Source: a virus. Taken from it: DNA of 43,635 nt. The DNA lies in the IMG/VR virus record IMGVR_UViG_3300010885_047854, positions 1 to 43,635 of that record. The stretch is one strand, 5' to 3'. The position numbers were made by a program, and so were the translations under genes. Numbering within the stretch: the first letter of the stretch is position 1; each line of letters opens with the position of its first letter. The notes beneath the pieces are model-generated. The model saw only the letters and a list, made by a program, of their open reading frames with translations, had not been told where the DNA came from and did not search any database. This document shows positions 26,601 through 28,341 of the stretch, piece by piece.

Positions 26601-27798
26601 CAAAGCACGCGCCATGGGCATGACCATCGACCAGGCCGCGCAGCACGTCCGCGACTGGTTCCCCTATTACGACAAGCCCACGAGCACCACGCTGAAGTTC
26701 GCCGGACGCACCACGATGCCCTTCCTGAGCTTCTTCCGTGAGTCTGCCCGTATCGGTGCCAAGGCCATGGCTGAACGCCCGCTATCGCTCGCTGTGACGC
26801 TGGCCATCCCCAGCCTGATAACCGCGCTCTCCGCCGCTGTGCTCGGACTCGATGACAAGGACAAGGAAGACATCAAATCCGCCATGAGAGGGAAGGGGGC
26901 CAAGCTGCTCGGACCCACTCCGCTCGCCGGCGTGCCGATCTTCTCGATGCTCATCCCATGGCGCACCGACTCCGGCCAGATCCAGCAGATCGACCTCAGC
27001 AGCACCCATCCCATGGCCGACTTCCTCGCCAATCGCGTGGAGAACTGGAACAACGACCCGTGGTGGCAGGCTTGGAGCCGATCGGCCTTGGCCAACCCGA
27101 TGCTCGGTGCCCTCTACAGCGCCGCCACCGGACGCGACCCCTTCGGTGACCGCACGCTCTGGGACAGCAGCTACACGCCCGAAGAAAAGGCCCGCGCCAT
27201 CCTTGGCCATGCCTGGAAGACCGCCGTGCCACCACTGGCCCCAGGCGGCACCAACTGGACGATGATCGAGCAAAGCACCCGTCGCCAGGCCAACAAGACG
27301 TTGGCTCTGCGCTCACCCATGCAGGCCGTCGGACGCGGCATTGGCGGCATCGATGTCCGCAGCGCCGACCCCGACATCTACGGTCTGGCCGATGCCTTCC
27401 GCAAACGCCGTGGACTGCCCGTGTCCGAAGGCAACACCGCCTACCCCACCGACGCCGCAGGCCGCGCCCGCAAAGCGTTGTTCGAGGAACTCGTGCAACC
27501 CCAGCCGAGCACCACCGCGCTGGCCAAGCACCTGCAAAACCTCAATAACCTCGGCAAGCCCATCCGCACCGTGTCCGACGTGCTCGACATCCTCGACTAC
27601 CGCCGGCCCGATGGTGTCATCAACCCCAAGGAACTGCGCGCCCCCTTCCGTGCCAGCCTCGCCCCCGAAGCCCGCCGAGTCCTCGACACCGCCCTGCGTG
27701 AGTTCCAGAAAGCCCGCGCCGCCACTCCAGGTGCCTTCGCCAAAGCCCGCCAACTTACCAAACCCACGACACGAGCACCGATCGCCGACGCCCCTTGA
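5698..27798 (+). CDS. giant multidomain phage polyvalent protein (about 7,360 residues)
   Basis: One uninterrupted 22.1-kb frame, about half of the window. It has the build of the polyvalent proteins of phages and conjugative elements: many effector domains on one chain, most likely carried in the virion and injected to neutralise host defences. Domain order (residues): coiled coil 38-634; hydrophobic Gly/Ala block 778-1038; unknown 1365-1601; zincin-like 1739-1981; ARTs 2895-3090 and 3103-3237; Dam-like 3515-3841; PRTase 4130-4298; RadC 4462-4621 and 4648-4797; kinase 4864-5037; ART 5178-5312; pyrophosphatase-like 5431-5581; ART 5617-5901; DpdA-like 5911-6158; helical LPD38-like C-terminus 6388-7366. 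Acidic or Pro/Ser-rich linkers join them, many carrying L-x-A-S-x-R. Two starts are possible: GTG 5698, with GAGGG 6 nt upstream, or ATG 5722, with the C-rich context usual here. The place between terminase and portal suits a late virion protein. High GC makes long open frames common on all strands, but the domain matches are all in this frame. Confidence 0.96.
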   Translation: MNLTKRFPMPNEIDRALSYFTPDPKALGEARRRRSQRDSNYDQGYREGLRLRQEQERAAEAQLKEQERIDKARAKAEAEQAALDRKQQLADTEATFRRAGRPTFTDALGDIRPVDDDATWERKQQDKKVDEDLKAQSRADAAFRKSESVRLNQAETKLKSGLDDFDAAEALGAQAVSAKASELIGLSQRVKHLSDNATTDQELAELEATQKRLLEARSEKEQLENNERTIKVARLNKDAELRPQLGEIQKARDVLPITTAPLIPKIAGVTLQSTVSTNPASPASADPARAAAVLRTQITALREKGDFVRADALEKRLTNPAKWEAEQKAFRQTASPEVLAQTVQAGQADITQQWQATEQSHAVLNAQRQTYYDRIDRAQARNQALLDQPHSDADVATFRNDTTGEETRWHKAAVGDYTSAIQGYQTWTQANQEKIDLLNLNQQQLQIEAKNLDKHANQLRYLGREQQREKDGERSTQLEKMRQIPGMAEFADELEQQDAEFKQRAKDIERKYAPPPSADATEATVPESPTGTEERTYLRTLQKDSATRALQQAAQDRASAMQERMQAKAENISTLYTDWAKDLNVTDWQKDQDFTPRLQQEAKDRGLTESEARKFLNDSRMNDWDRPLVGPLSKGDNTGRDVGASIAHAFDQFITGETVDEPSRQLTDGTLRINPVLHLDPKAYQQAVNASTASPEAKKLAQQQFAKLHEIAGIQAVNDLENEAAIPGLPDFNNWRAAKLQNSPEFARKTLGTQATEFLAEMRTRGDVAQYADLITRKVAGGLAQVAGMVNGITALVTGPVPIAGEWFAQAAGDSLKLADMMSGQVANKGGADTVTMRSTGLLGELLPQLLPMMVGGGLLNATGKVAPMLAAAIMGGMQTGGLQQASVYQNLRAKLNPATGLPYTHIEAWAQAAPGAIASGIVTGFLTALGGKTGGEAALTGLMTQAGRNAARKALRDSYKNVWATMKTITGHGLGEYAEESPDELFSQISEEISTNGRSANVGRAIEGWIKMQPELMLAVTAMGAGAGTVGDLANRKSNNAALLAEDLAAADAEIRNYTDGTVDSAENDHRRNRAALAQAIARGVGLDGIEEVILNSAGWTRKDASGITRADGTLTKLKDYSGPNVLDVDSSGQVKLDKTYVQKLGTAMPTVAGLVGSKQTAWHKPGQIETAPVPAPLSPSSASPASSAKPSSGEVGPRAPAGTPQTRGSTAQGAAAVTAQATAGKPQVAAPAVSGAAAAPTVKPDSKEALLSGFPDIKDPADPRVQRAWEIANHLEMAGLDRASANLIATSEIRARGVNGKSVNDQVTSVPFNDMLNDLGMTGDRTTREGSAPLALTRAPKPPKVSQPTASSKPASQTKPNQVSTKTGWDAQWELAQRAKQQGVDLSSFTREQYADYAIQEGLRIDDSQLRMATHLRNATSMAEYQALRATNKPTTDEQVQADQDFSIFAQEQIALAEEKNAGTQTGEVSPGVFVRSGTRTSNSWLFWMINKGAGNAHQGATHKAYLGFSDIYKSLTPARMKAFMVALQKAGYNGDIKSVQDLASQSAISDQIVMHGASKADAELALKVGKSFFASELNFTDTGIDQDGKSHSQVLAERIAGQPKASQTPASQPVAKPAKKPDPVAPNNPAYPALRAKLAAKEISTIDVVREVMRLSGKHDTGDLQDILTDHLGMKKVSAAAAVETLRAKGELTGDKNDTISLAAGKKASDRQSTPATKGYTASKEFVPATQGALAENPEWARSKLSMLARTPPARRRWAYRFLNHLENTISQRGGMYDAFMVGGMAQQYLGKNKIGVVEVGDKVVLAINLDRMLADFSYLGDPRAAAIGTIMEEDIHAAQKRLEQSRPEKWNKASLAQQWLDYPEALKKTIWEAYRNVVASNGGTMPTALDGDPSAKKAMEELLQSLGRTMPSKWSASAAYHMQSEFLRMLVQGSIDPKSITETIDADPTLIQRIKDLLADLYDTLRSLIKGLPVSQAVTLDQQVTELKTALEQLGKPSSAEALRTKQFLRDPSAVAMQALKNGTVFDHLATQDALFTPQGLARVWNLLTPEMRAQVERLKKTSAPWLSKKRSDKASLTRDLLTFLLDPRAAEALAQSNLTASSANTASTSMVRRALKSMSDYFRSNRPDFAQTLASLDLPTAQVLQQMQALLVNARAQFEAAAAVQKLPTLGIAEPQAGDDDELTGPPSPAQESARAMLKAWMQEAQQKAFLDQAVQVADQMMPGVGDALQQRAIARQMAGQTWEALKARMEAVASGQPPSTTVNNRQRAASTLALPYQPAQRSAQAIEEALTDRDNAAQQNSSPAARDAIARRLMQEMWAAAILSTAANAERRYYLNQRELTPEQIRQIDAMQKVSNGDLRLANPYDQREISTATESGAPVRMMGVTRENDLKALGIRIGSDGTAYAAANAPVYIEGGTIIIKQSALDDLSQTLPITRQQFRLSEDQQRARVGLTGAPQPITADAVAQARAEQQKEEDDYKARLRLRQLEREDAASEDSTTTEPLIDPEADPATGRLPIGSQGDIISYLGPGGEISLTWPGEKASGEWDWFLELIKEYYDTDSTKTRRKRQNITRDAEGNVIDIKTVSVGHSSKLGTTNKAKKMAREGDLSTPASIVEYLILKGVITPHIPTKDGEPRNLTLGGKSNIDEAESHAEAANYDITSGLGNAVLEAISGREAARNNRQNDPARAAEMQTLRFERDTRNGPAAVAVHELAPLSNEGPTEITLKTREGDLVPVEVISYDWRPVDPDSTEADDFLDGHPAWRETQDGPERMVITVKNGTYYGQQQILGDAILRVHDTGNTGLGVDLGDGTGDFVTDEDTETPVETTETTDENPDNGDGTGVVSPDEDTDSNEAIGVSTNPALADEIEAELRKAGLLASSDRRQPLQRISKAEREAIHEAYLTEAELIEGLAKSDPRASHKVIHYWNSHGFTEIANGDYPEITRAFIDAVQRIPTTALPGQTIYRYQGYPTPEDRDAYLQNYQKGEVITIARPVNAFTNWPTMGKELAESFGGDHQIEFVIESPKAVRDLASIFEDKRPGDEVLYPQGSQFTIKSISRPQAGTNWLGKPSEGSQVTVTLHEAAIPRLSNALFASDRQLADKYRQPDGSYHFPRLLRGIGSSPNDAGVAGKGPYYTLKEHVAKMYAGSTGKVITDAVTLKRPLIATYPTLTKLQTKLYGRMLTGFEPELSAKFDTWMRERGYDGAILFEPEEPGQPAEVVKLAPSSTPQMRESVSAGQALFSANRLRDIAGDEADAAYAAGVRKYFGYLTRMLALVNKPKVFESFKPYMHGAWTTIANQYGLPEITRASAEADYFRLANQKSPAPGGISQQRPQSPTPRPTLPTVSPAEKADLEWEMGLSDNATPNPYEVPPGRRVVPRDEATEAPPAPVADEQQAEIDAALADPDAPKVAELGFEVEANTKDKKKRENIAKLKEIIDILKARPGVPKNRERIAKLEQRLEQAVEDLIQARGATLEQRQQAINEVYGPLAPSVSLRNTTTSSGSVVPHIMRGRALMVDLAGVPHVATKQVALTSVGSGHAPGVRFLPLAGDKSNWTGFINDTIKKVAPNLDDETDIYLEPYGGGLVYLQNLSFLQRTTKTVMIAVSMDYEPERHAIYRALANNDQRVINDLRHILKDLKYEPTTEEGEAFVEKLWGKADKRSHTAASQEAFEQLPNLIALLQKPNVKLMAWSDAETFRAVLDRATAGKRVTLLEDSNYADLFGEDTANQYATQDDHPELPGFGQAKTEFIGKDPAKLLAQKLVVYRAVLEAGGTIIATNNMNSTLLGGLLAEFGDQGHWFGYAHRTRPVKDGWLKHLDGKGVLWSTERPEYLAIIRKSGVTTAPKYGTETPNGYDYRSGPRRSAEENDRAAQPRREPSPHTGGSLAAAELLRQQIADLAGAGSAGTSESSSEPETPGKSTSKTGSTTVAKSSLATTAEPLPPGAKASPLDSAKWDAEQREQRRMAEQFDNPEDSFEDDLGSAADEALGNDFDEDGTPLASAPRRAYESMTFDPPFAAPFGQILSYHWMSKSVGGMESQRTSDWSQARTNAVTGRGIVHHFKVQKPDGTHTVSLETALGQLSDPQRQRLQGLIRAEQTRRADQASGQMALFASGRTPILSASRDVAGLRTAKDAWTAANYAEDQAERIVDQFYKPAAFSSIPPNAVLVPMPSTSGHNILPHLLAQRIAQQQGATFATGQIGRATARTEAKKKTTFWAKMEDPVDYQPGPEFNRLHQATGPIYLVEDVHNTGESWMAMRRLLEAHDIPVAGVATLTATELRVTSPRDIERLSEKVAQLTNTPLDKTTDLLHGLFHDSYKQWFNKAERSATGDIRQASRLLDAARAHAKARATEYRPERQDGQTVPATGNQDPLASAPRLAETALQSYLDTPDVNVPPAKQPAAKRAVRAAGRVATAAYPLPDAGGDAGKRSRLDGLRERAQRSWRGLIEGNTAEIAATFQEKDTFSTLLHDFINRDIPTFDIRGAVITRPADFAAFNLAVRTPYFETLKIAIVDPSMQVIHSQIVSVGALNQAIAIPSSVAGIIASARLANPQAKLAGWIIAHNHPSGNPTPSDADRRITRSFTAMGDVLGLPLLDHVITNGERYFSFKEAGMDISSDGITRDIDLRGSTNGKPKLPVLPTPPRPDFGNLADWEAIASGNTFTVDQPNKADSYLRTLRTADPDHIHVLYLDTRLALRGVERLPTDLTTAQTFQRIALGAAREGAHAFMLGLPSLTPTENSVQARADTAHLPSDTQRRFVRAIKERAHALGLQFADAMTQSPNHFFSFAERGLMEEPATYGLASSDKSLPSVGNTLNLRYVTPDGQDPENTRSKRQASNPLDSAGSVRSGRPQRLPSSPPEMLAWAQENGWLIDSDDLVARVGLGNEMPGGDEHDVWYDELTQRAIKLTLDTSFVQGSPNAYLGNLQRQNELFDTGFAFEGVVDDEGTPRFVISQPWIIGSVASQSAKDAYFAERGFDKASDDIYYSSSRDLLVTDARDPNVLQRPDGSVQPIDLQIKTVSPRQAERYETMVAAQQKGLASSDRNQPYTAAIEKAGIRPAISVNGKPYTGTPGMWHPEILAHYVWKNIYTPQQRRDDPYQVKAGKFALEEWMDSRGSGFDDFGFLTNEGKFIDREEAFEYITKRGLKLPEDSYSQRHSSLDSSDLLNLGASDRKGMTAQEAQAAGYTLTAYRGVSKKKPFNDSDTVWATTNRDVADSYAAEVFGYEDPDIVELRINPTGIPRSDMRKLNDAQREALGTDESGNPQQVGIYANSDDSPLGSSYPQTALHVPKTAALVKKADGLYHPLSPLPASASDRTPTASSRRLETEMDWDMLREDMDGEADLIGGAGGRAGRQSYELQDAIALFVDYARTKATQTLEQSLKQFDGPRKSQLRLVLKAIRDEDSKKSPLPAADRILAAAAKTNTNPSKAQIDAENYETGKVTVHGLRLSIENPAGSVRKGTDANGKAWEVTMPHHYGRILGTTGADKDHVDFFLGPDPTSPMAFVINQKKPGNGHFDEHKVMLGFTNPGTAARGYLDSYSPGWRGYSSIVPMTIPQFKHWLDTGKMGEAVIKAPVVSIDTAKPNPTRSATRPATTHTLPDGYQLTGPGLHLLPASVRAYHGTPHDVDKFSLAKIGTGEGAQVYGWGLYFASSKVVADDYAKKLGAKAWRLVAEYPSVTAEAAYKAKGTLGYKGNKLDAKREIQSELRDGIITQAVADEALYLIDTAEGGGGNLYTVELLPDEADFLDWDKPINGMLQFNLELAFDGKSVSDPSNFSKWDRLASDVKDGVTGKDLYDLLVHSMGGQKSIEGMKAASELLASLGIPGIRYLDGNSRFKIEQTSHAWEVLTSTGKLVAKEDTKEAAKAAMARLQTHNYVLFDDKLVKIIERNGTPIDTPALASSDKSPSAHTFKNPRLKAWANVPGQGNPDSLQTGYISGKHSADIAQRAKERGDIGLLITPLIPSYVNHTSNYPFIAVDNGVFSKATPFSPENFKAIVSKLASDATLRNKTLFVVAPDVVGDATATLQKFPSWAQWIHAKDLPVALAAQDGLEDMLEQIPWKDVDVLFIGGSTEWKTGELSMKQRAKWAKLFMETQRHGIPIHMGRVNTNERIAGVAQLVGASTVDGTFLAFGPDKNLPKLEEMLDRLNVDDKDLGGQTFPELGRAPSIQELYDLALDENIREPDQLGAYEPAAKEINAIRVSLGLPSMDGHRDQLELTLAASPRQILDANGAKQPLPAAPDLEDYQPWGKDKANRDSEWKRYRTDRAKWEAKVAEFASKQGNLGTFLAPLKSYPSGQAYHEARIITRVPGDATRWRATIFGQQPITATSIPVGDWANNAWVPVAHNEFETKAEAYQSTANSMPEGYTFSTQPLFASNRTTLAAAPRFVEQVSRASFNHLDRKLTAAIARQAKRVTSTDAVTAATQAAAAWWNQDTPGVSTLRSLKELVQRELIPETVLPREVMSAMREMQIKQSMGQQKALDVGRALSGKPKFSDLHYPPEFVENPMHREQMFTAMETGTVGTLPPALQKMAQQLRQMLVDAGREAVTQGRMNPDTFEGLRTNFMPRFTKEEAQANAGDFAKRFKLGVKDILAQRSTAFHITDQARKDKTGLPQIVSHSKGKWRFDSQQSRDAYYEDLINRQTLEGDLAKNDMAWMNRGDARALRAITPDMLKAPATMTKEQRDVVARVQRQLRQQFKKESPYEPADLVKDPVYAVMRYLAQMTHDNATAEFFNIIASNADWTSPTEMKGFKEIPDNDRFGALAGKFVRKDIADQVMELANTPEMVIQLYDTLLRLWKTGKTVLNPATHARNVIGNLPFAQFAGNNALNPANWTHYGHAFRTLRAGGDEYRHLYESGVLGADYASTELRAALESIVPVVQEDDSSNPLKHLLALGNRAAQWGKAHSLANVATLSTVGATAGFIAAGPLGALAGAALAGAANPIYRGALFAYRMEDDLFKAAAFFKARAMGMTIDQAAQHVRDWFPYYDKPTSTTLKFAGRTTMPFLSFFRESARIGAKAMAERPLSLAVTLAIPSLITALSAAVLGLDDKDKEDIKSAMRGKGAKLLGPTPLAGVPIFSMLIPWRTDSGQIQQIDLSSTHPMADFLANRVENWNNDPWWQAWSRSALANPMLGALYSAATGRDPFGDRTLWDSSYTPEEKARAILGHAWKTAVPPLAPGGTNWTMIEQSTRRQANKTLALRSPMQAVGRGIGGIDVRSADPDIYGLADAFRKRRGLPVSEGNTAYPTDAAGRARKALFEELVQPQPSTTALAKHLQNLNNLGKPIRTVSDVLDILDYRRPDGVINPKELRAPFRASLAPEARRVLDTALREFQKARAATPGAFAKARQLTKPTTRAPIADAP
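5809..7599 (+). other. polyvalent protein: N-terminal coiled-coil region
   Basis: Residues 38-634 are dominated by Glu, Gln, Arg, Lys and Ala in long helices (for example LRQEQERAAEAQLKEQERID), consistent with extended coiled coils. The region is broken by a Pro/Ala linker near residues 260-290. It carries no enzyme motif. A structural or scaffolding role in the capsid or during ejection is inferred. Confidence 0.7.
8029..8811 (+). other. polyvalent protein: hydrophobic Gly/Ala-rich segment
   Basis: Residues 778-1038 contain several membrane-compatible stretches (VAGGLAQVAGMVNGITALV, LLPQLLPMMVGGGLL, PGAIASGIVTGFLTALGG, LMLAVTAMGAGAGTVGDL) separated by short polar pieces. Such blocks recur in phage proteins thought to cross or insert into the host envelope during DNA ejection. 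The insertion itself is inference. Confidence 0.55.
9790..10500 (+). other. polyvalent protein: unrecognised domain with lower GC
   Basis: Residues 1365-1601 form a compact, non-repetitive, globular-looking domain (for example SNSWLFWMINKGAGNAHQ and HKAYLGFSDIYKSLTPARMK) bounded by Pro/Ser linkers that share the words KPASQT and KASQTPASQP. I do not recognise it. The DNA is AT-richer and uses codons rare in the flanks, which suggests a recently acquired module. Confidence 0.5.
10912..11640 (+). other. polyvalent protein: zincin-like metallopeptidase domain, degenerate
   Basis: Residues 1739-1981. The helix IGTIMEEDIHAAQ sits where an HExxH zinc-peptidase helix would be, but the first His is replaced: E1836-E1837-D-I-H1840. 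A later helix, HMQSEFLRML (E1929), is placed like the third ligand. The domain could be catalytically dead or use an altered metal site. The assignment rests on the pattern only. Confidence 0.4.
12481..12526 (+). repeat. family B repeat inside the giant gene (in frame)
   Basis: CAACCACCGTCAACCACCGT plus ...GCAACGCGCAGCCTCAAC matches the intergenic family B elements. Here it is read in frame as a linker, QPPSTTVNNRQRAAST. It is flanked by helical segments, so the insertion is probably neutral. Confidence 0.55.
14380..14967 (+). other. polyvalent protein: ADP-ribosyltransferase domain 1 (R-S-E type)
   Basis: Residues 2895-3090 follow the order of VIP2/exotoxin-type ARTs. An Arg strand IYRYQGYPT (R2973) comes first, then VNAFTNWPT (in the place of the S-T-S motif), then PGDEVLYPQGSQFTI, which matches the ExE block that carries the catalytic Glu (E3050). 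The first residue of the ExE pair is not acidic. It would transfer ADP-ribose from NAD to a host target. Confidence 0.65.
15004..15408 (+). other. polyvalent protein: ART-like domain 2
   Basis: Residues 3103-3237 begin right after a LFASDR motif. LLRGIGSS, GVAGKGPYYTLKEHVAKMYA and MRERGYDGAILFE follow the RG, G-x-G-x-Y-F-T...YA and GYDG pattern of phage ADP-ribosyltransferase folds, ending in AEVVKLAPSS. Activity cannot be judged from sequence alone. Confidence 0.5.
16240..17220 (+). other. polyvalent protein: Dam/D12-like adenine methylase domain, altered catalytic motif
   Basis: Residues 3515-3841 resemble the D12 class of N6-adenine methylases. FLPLAGDKSNWTGFINDTI precedes the SAM-binding IYLEPYGGGLVYLQN (3583-3597), and TIIATNNMNSTLLGGLL sits near the end. 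The catalytic DPPY is replaced by D3722-S-N-Y3725 (TLLEDSNYADLF). The fold assignment is fair. Catalysis is doubtful, or chemically different. Confidence 0.5.
17255..17518 (+). CDS. possible nested gene or frame-shifted segment inside the giant gene
   Basis: In frame 2, ATG 17255 (or 17279) opens an 87-residue reading with a natural composition: a helical, mixed-charge protein containing GGLLKKTIERLNLVENQVL, TQEEASLLLNYSVNKS and QTWQVQDLLERV. Over the same bases the giant frame reads as low-complexity Arg/Ser/Pro/Gly. Either this is a real overlapping gene, or two compensating indels have shifted a former domain of the giant protein out of frame. The alternative is a fortuitous reading. The function is unknown. 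The sequence at 17277 (TATGACTATCGGTCAGG) loosely resembles the family A motif. Confidence 0.35.
   Translation: MEPKHPTDMTIGQAHGGLLKKTIERLNLVENQVLTQEEASLLLNYSVNKSQTWQVQDLLERVSRVASQKRRENLRAKLAAQPSPSPV
17728..18030 (+). other. polyvalent protein: SDW...TGRxIVHxF small domain
   Basis: Residues 4011-4111 follow a LASAPR motif and contain QILSYHWMSKSV, RTSDWSQARTNAVTGRGIVH and VQKPDGTHTVSLETALG. I recall this SDW-x-A-x-N-TGR-IVH pattern from other phage polyvalent proteins, where its role is not known to me. It is followed by another motif (LFASGR, 4116-4121) before the PRTase. Confidence 0.4.
18085..18591 (+). other. polyvalent protein: phosphoribosyltransferase (ComF-like) domain
   Basis: Residues 4130-4298. 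The PRPP-binding signature is clear: two hydrophobic residues, two acidic residues and a TG(E)S loop in IYLVEDVHNTGES (4247-4259). Upstream lies VLVPMPSTSGHN, like the PxP...H loop of ComF-type PRTases. It may act on host nucleotides or on nucleotide-based signals. Confidence 0.7.
19081..19560 (+). other. polyvalent protein: RadC/JAMM (MPN) domain with intact metal site
   Basis: Residues 4462-4621. The JAMM signature is complete: upstream Glu in PYFETLKIAIVD, then H4568-N-H4570, S4578 and D4581 (AHNHPSGNPTPSDAD), followed by LGLPLLDHVITNGERYFSF, as in RadC proteins. The family has a Zn-hydrolase fold. RadC-like domains are common on mobile elements, but their substrate is not established. Confidence 0.85.
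19639..20088 (+). other. polyvalent protein: second RadC-like domain lacking metal ligands
   Basis: Residues 4648-4797 repeat the RadC layout: DHIHVLYLDTRLALRG matches the first strand, AAREGAHAFMLGLPSLTPTE sits where HxH should be, and LGLQFADAMTQSPNHFFSF matches the closing strand of the first copy. The HxH and Asp ligands are absent, so it is probably a non-catalytic duplicate, perhaps for binding. Confidence 0.5.
20287..20808 (+). other. polyvalent protein: protein-kinase-like domain
   Basis: Residues 4864-5037 match the kinase found in polyvalent proteins (the family I know as Kinase-PolyVal). GGDEHDVWYDELTQRAIKLT contains the candidate ATP-binding Lys (K4911). NAYLGNLQRQNELF and FVISQPWIIG follow, and VQPIDLQIKTV is near the end. 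It may phosphorylate host proteins after injection. Confidence 0.6.
21229..21633 (+). other. polyvalent protein: ART-like domain 3
   Basis: Residues 5178-5312 begin after LGASDRK. LTAYRGVSKKKPF (Y5195-R-G) and TVWATTNRDVADSYA follow the Y-[RH]-G and W-A-T...YA pattern of ADP-ribosyltransferase folds, with a hydrophobic strand VELRINPTG after it. The preceding stretch (GFLTNEGKFIDREEAFEYI, then SSLDSSDL) is a phage module I have seen elsewhere, without a known role. Confidence 0.5.
21988..22440 (+). other. polyvalent protein: inorganic-pyrophosphatase-like domain
   Basis: Residues 5431-5581 match the InPase domain of polyvalent proteins: NYETGKVTVHGLRLSIENP, then WEVTMPHHYGRI, the acidic cluster GADKDHVDFFLGP (D5491, D5493, D5496), FDEHKVMLGF, and a closing FKHWLDTGKMGEAVI. 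It would hydrolyse pyrophosphate or a related phosphoanhydride. Confidence 0.75.
22546..23400 (+). other. polyvalent protein: ADP-ribosyltransferase domain 4
   Basis: Residues 5617-5901 are the clearest ART of the four. AYHGTPHDVDKFSLAKIG (H5625) is followed by GEGAQVYGWGLYFASS (5642-5657), LYTVELLPDEADFLDWD, LGIPGIRYLDG, and NYVLFDDKLVKIIE at the end. This set is characteristic of the ART found on many phage polyvalent proteins. Part of it (nt 22660-23130) is AT-richer than its surroundings. Confidence 0.8.
23428..24171 (+). other. polyvalent protein: DpdA-like / tRNA-guanine transglycosylase-fold domain
   Basis: Residues 5911-6158. PFIAVDNGVFS, FVVAPDVVGDATATL (D6021), LPVALAAQDGLEDM, VDVLFIGGSTEWKTG (6068-6082), IPIHMGRVNT and VDGTFLAFGPDKNLP appear in the order of phage DpdA-type proteins, which place 7-deazaguanine derivatives in DNA in place of guanine. 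No preQ0-pathway gene is in the window. The domain may act after injection or rely on the host precursor. Confidence 0.65.
24859..27795 (+). other. polyvalent protein: large helical C-terminal region (LPD38-like) with membrane segments
   Basis: Residues 6388-7366 are a long helical region. TGKTVLNPATHARNVIGN (6804-6821) matches the most conserved part of the LPD38-type polyvalent-associated domain. GATAGFIAAGPLGALAGAAL (about 6917-6936) and LAVTLAIPSLITALSAAVLG (about 7030-7050) could span a membrane. AYRMEDDLFKAAAFFKARAM is also typical. It probably anchors the protein in the virion or in the membrane during entry. Confidence 0.6.
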
Positions 27799-27815
27799 CC
27801 AACCTTTCCCAACAA

Positions 27816-27836
27816 AGTATCACTCCACGTCAAACC
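27816..27836 (+). promoter_or_regulatory. family A motif before 27846
   Basis: AGTATCAC, TCCAC and GTCAAACC lie between the giant gene's stop and the next ATG, 9 bp before it. The conserved right half-site matches the other copies exactly. Its position argues for the start at 27846 rather than the upstream ATG at 27795. Confidence 0.5.
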
Positions 27837-27845
27837 TACCCCACC

Positions 27846-28289
27846 ATGTCCAACTCCGTCGAACTCCCCCTCTACCAATGCCACAAGCAGGTCCGCGCCG
27901 CCAAGATCACTGGCATCTGCCCGCAAAACTCGGAAACCCTGACCATCACCCTACACCTCGACGATATCCTTGGTGAAGTCGAAGTGGACAGCGAGTGGAT
28001 GGACAAGCACAAGCCCCAGATCGGCAGTTACTTTGTGGTTTACAGCGACAGCTACGCTTCATGCAGCCCAGCCGAACCCTTCGAGTCTGGCTACACGCCC
28101 GCCCCGGCTACTTACCAGGACCGCGTCCGCCTCGAGCACGCCGATCTCGTGACCAAGATCACCAAACTCGAAACCTACCTCGAGAGCAACCCCGAGGCTG
28201 GCATCCTCTTCGACCAACTCGCTGCCATGCGCCTCTACCGCGACATTCTCGCCGAGCGCATCGCCGCCTTCCTAACTGAACCACTGTAA
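27846..28289 (+). CDS. small conserved phage protein (YQCHKxV...DKHKPxxGxYFVVY family)
   Basis: 147 residues. The N-terminal half (YQCHKQVRAAKITGI, DSEWMDKHKPQIGSYFVVYS, PAEPFESGYTPAP) is a common phage beta-rich module of unknown function. The C-terminal half (DLVTKITKLETYLESN, FDQLAAMRLYRDILAERIAAF) is the helical pair I associate with crAss001_48-type small proteins. The start at 27846 has the usual ccaccATG context and follows a family A motif. The ATG at 27795 would put that motif inside the gene. In other phages, proteins of this type sit among structural or early accessory genes without a proven role. Confidence 0.8.
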   Translation: MSNSVELPLYQCHKQVRAAKITGICPQNSETLTITLHLDDILGEVEVDSEWMDKHKPQIGSYFVVYSDSYASCSPAEPFESGYTPAPATYQDRVRLEHADLVTKITKLETYLESNPEAGILFDQLAAMRLYRDILAERIAAFLTEPL

Positions 28290-28326
28290 ACAACCGTCAA
28301 CGCGCAGCCTCAACCACCGTCAACGG
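28290..28326 (+). repeat. family B repeat before the portal gene
   Basis: CAACCGTCAACGCGCAGCCT is followed by CAACCACCGTCAACGG, filling most of the gap between 27846's stop and the portal ATG. The same two-part unit occurs before 30814, 38951 and 39899. Confidence 0.6.
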
Positions 28327-28341
28327 CCCCCTTTCCCTCCC

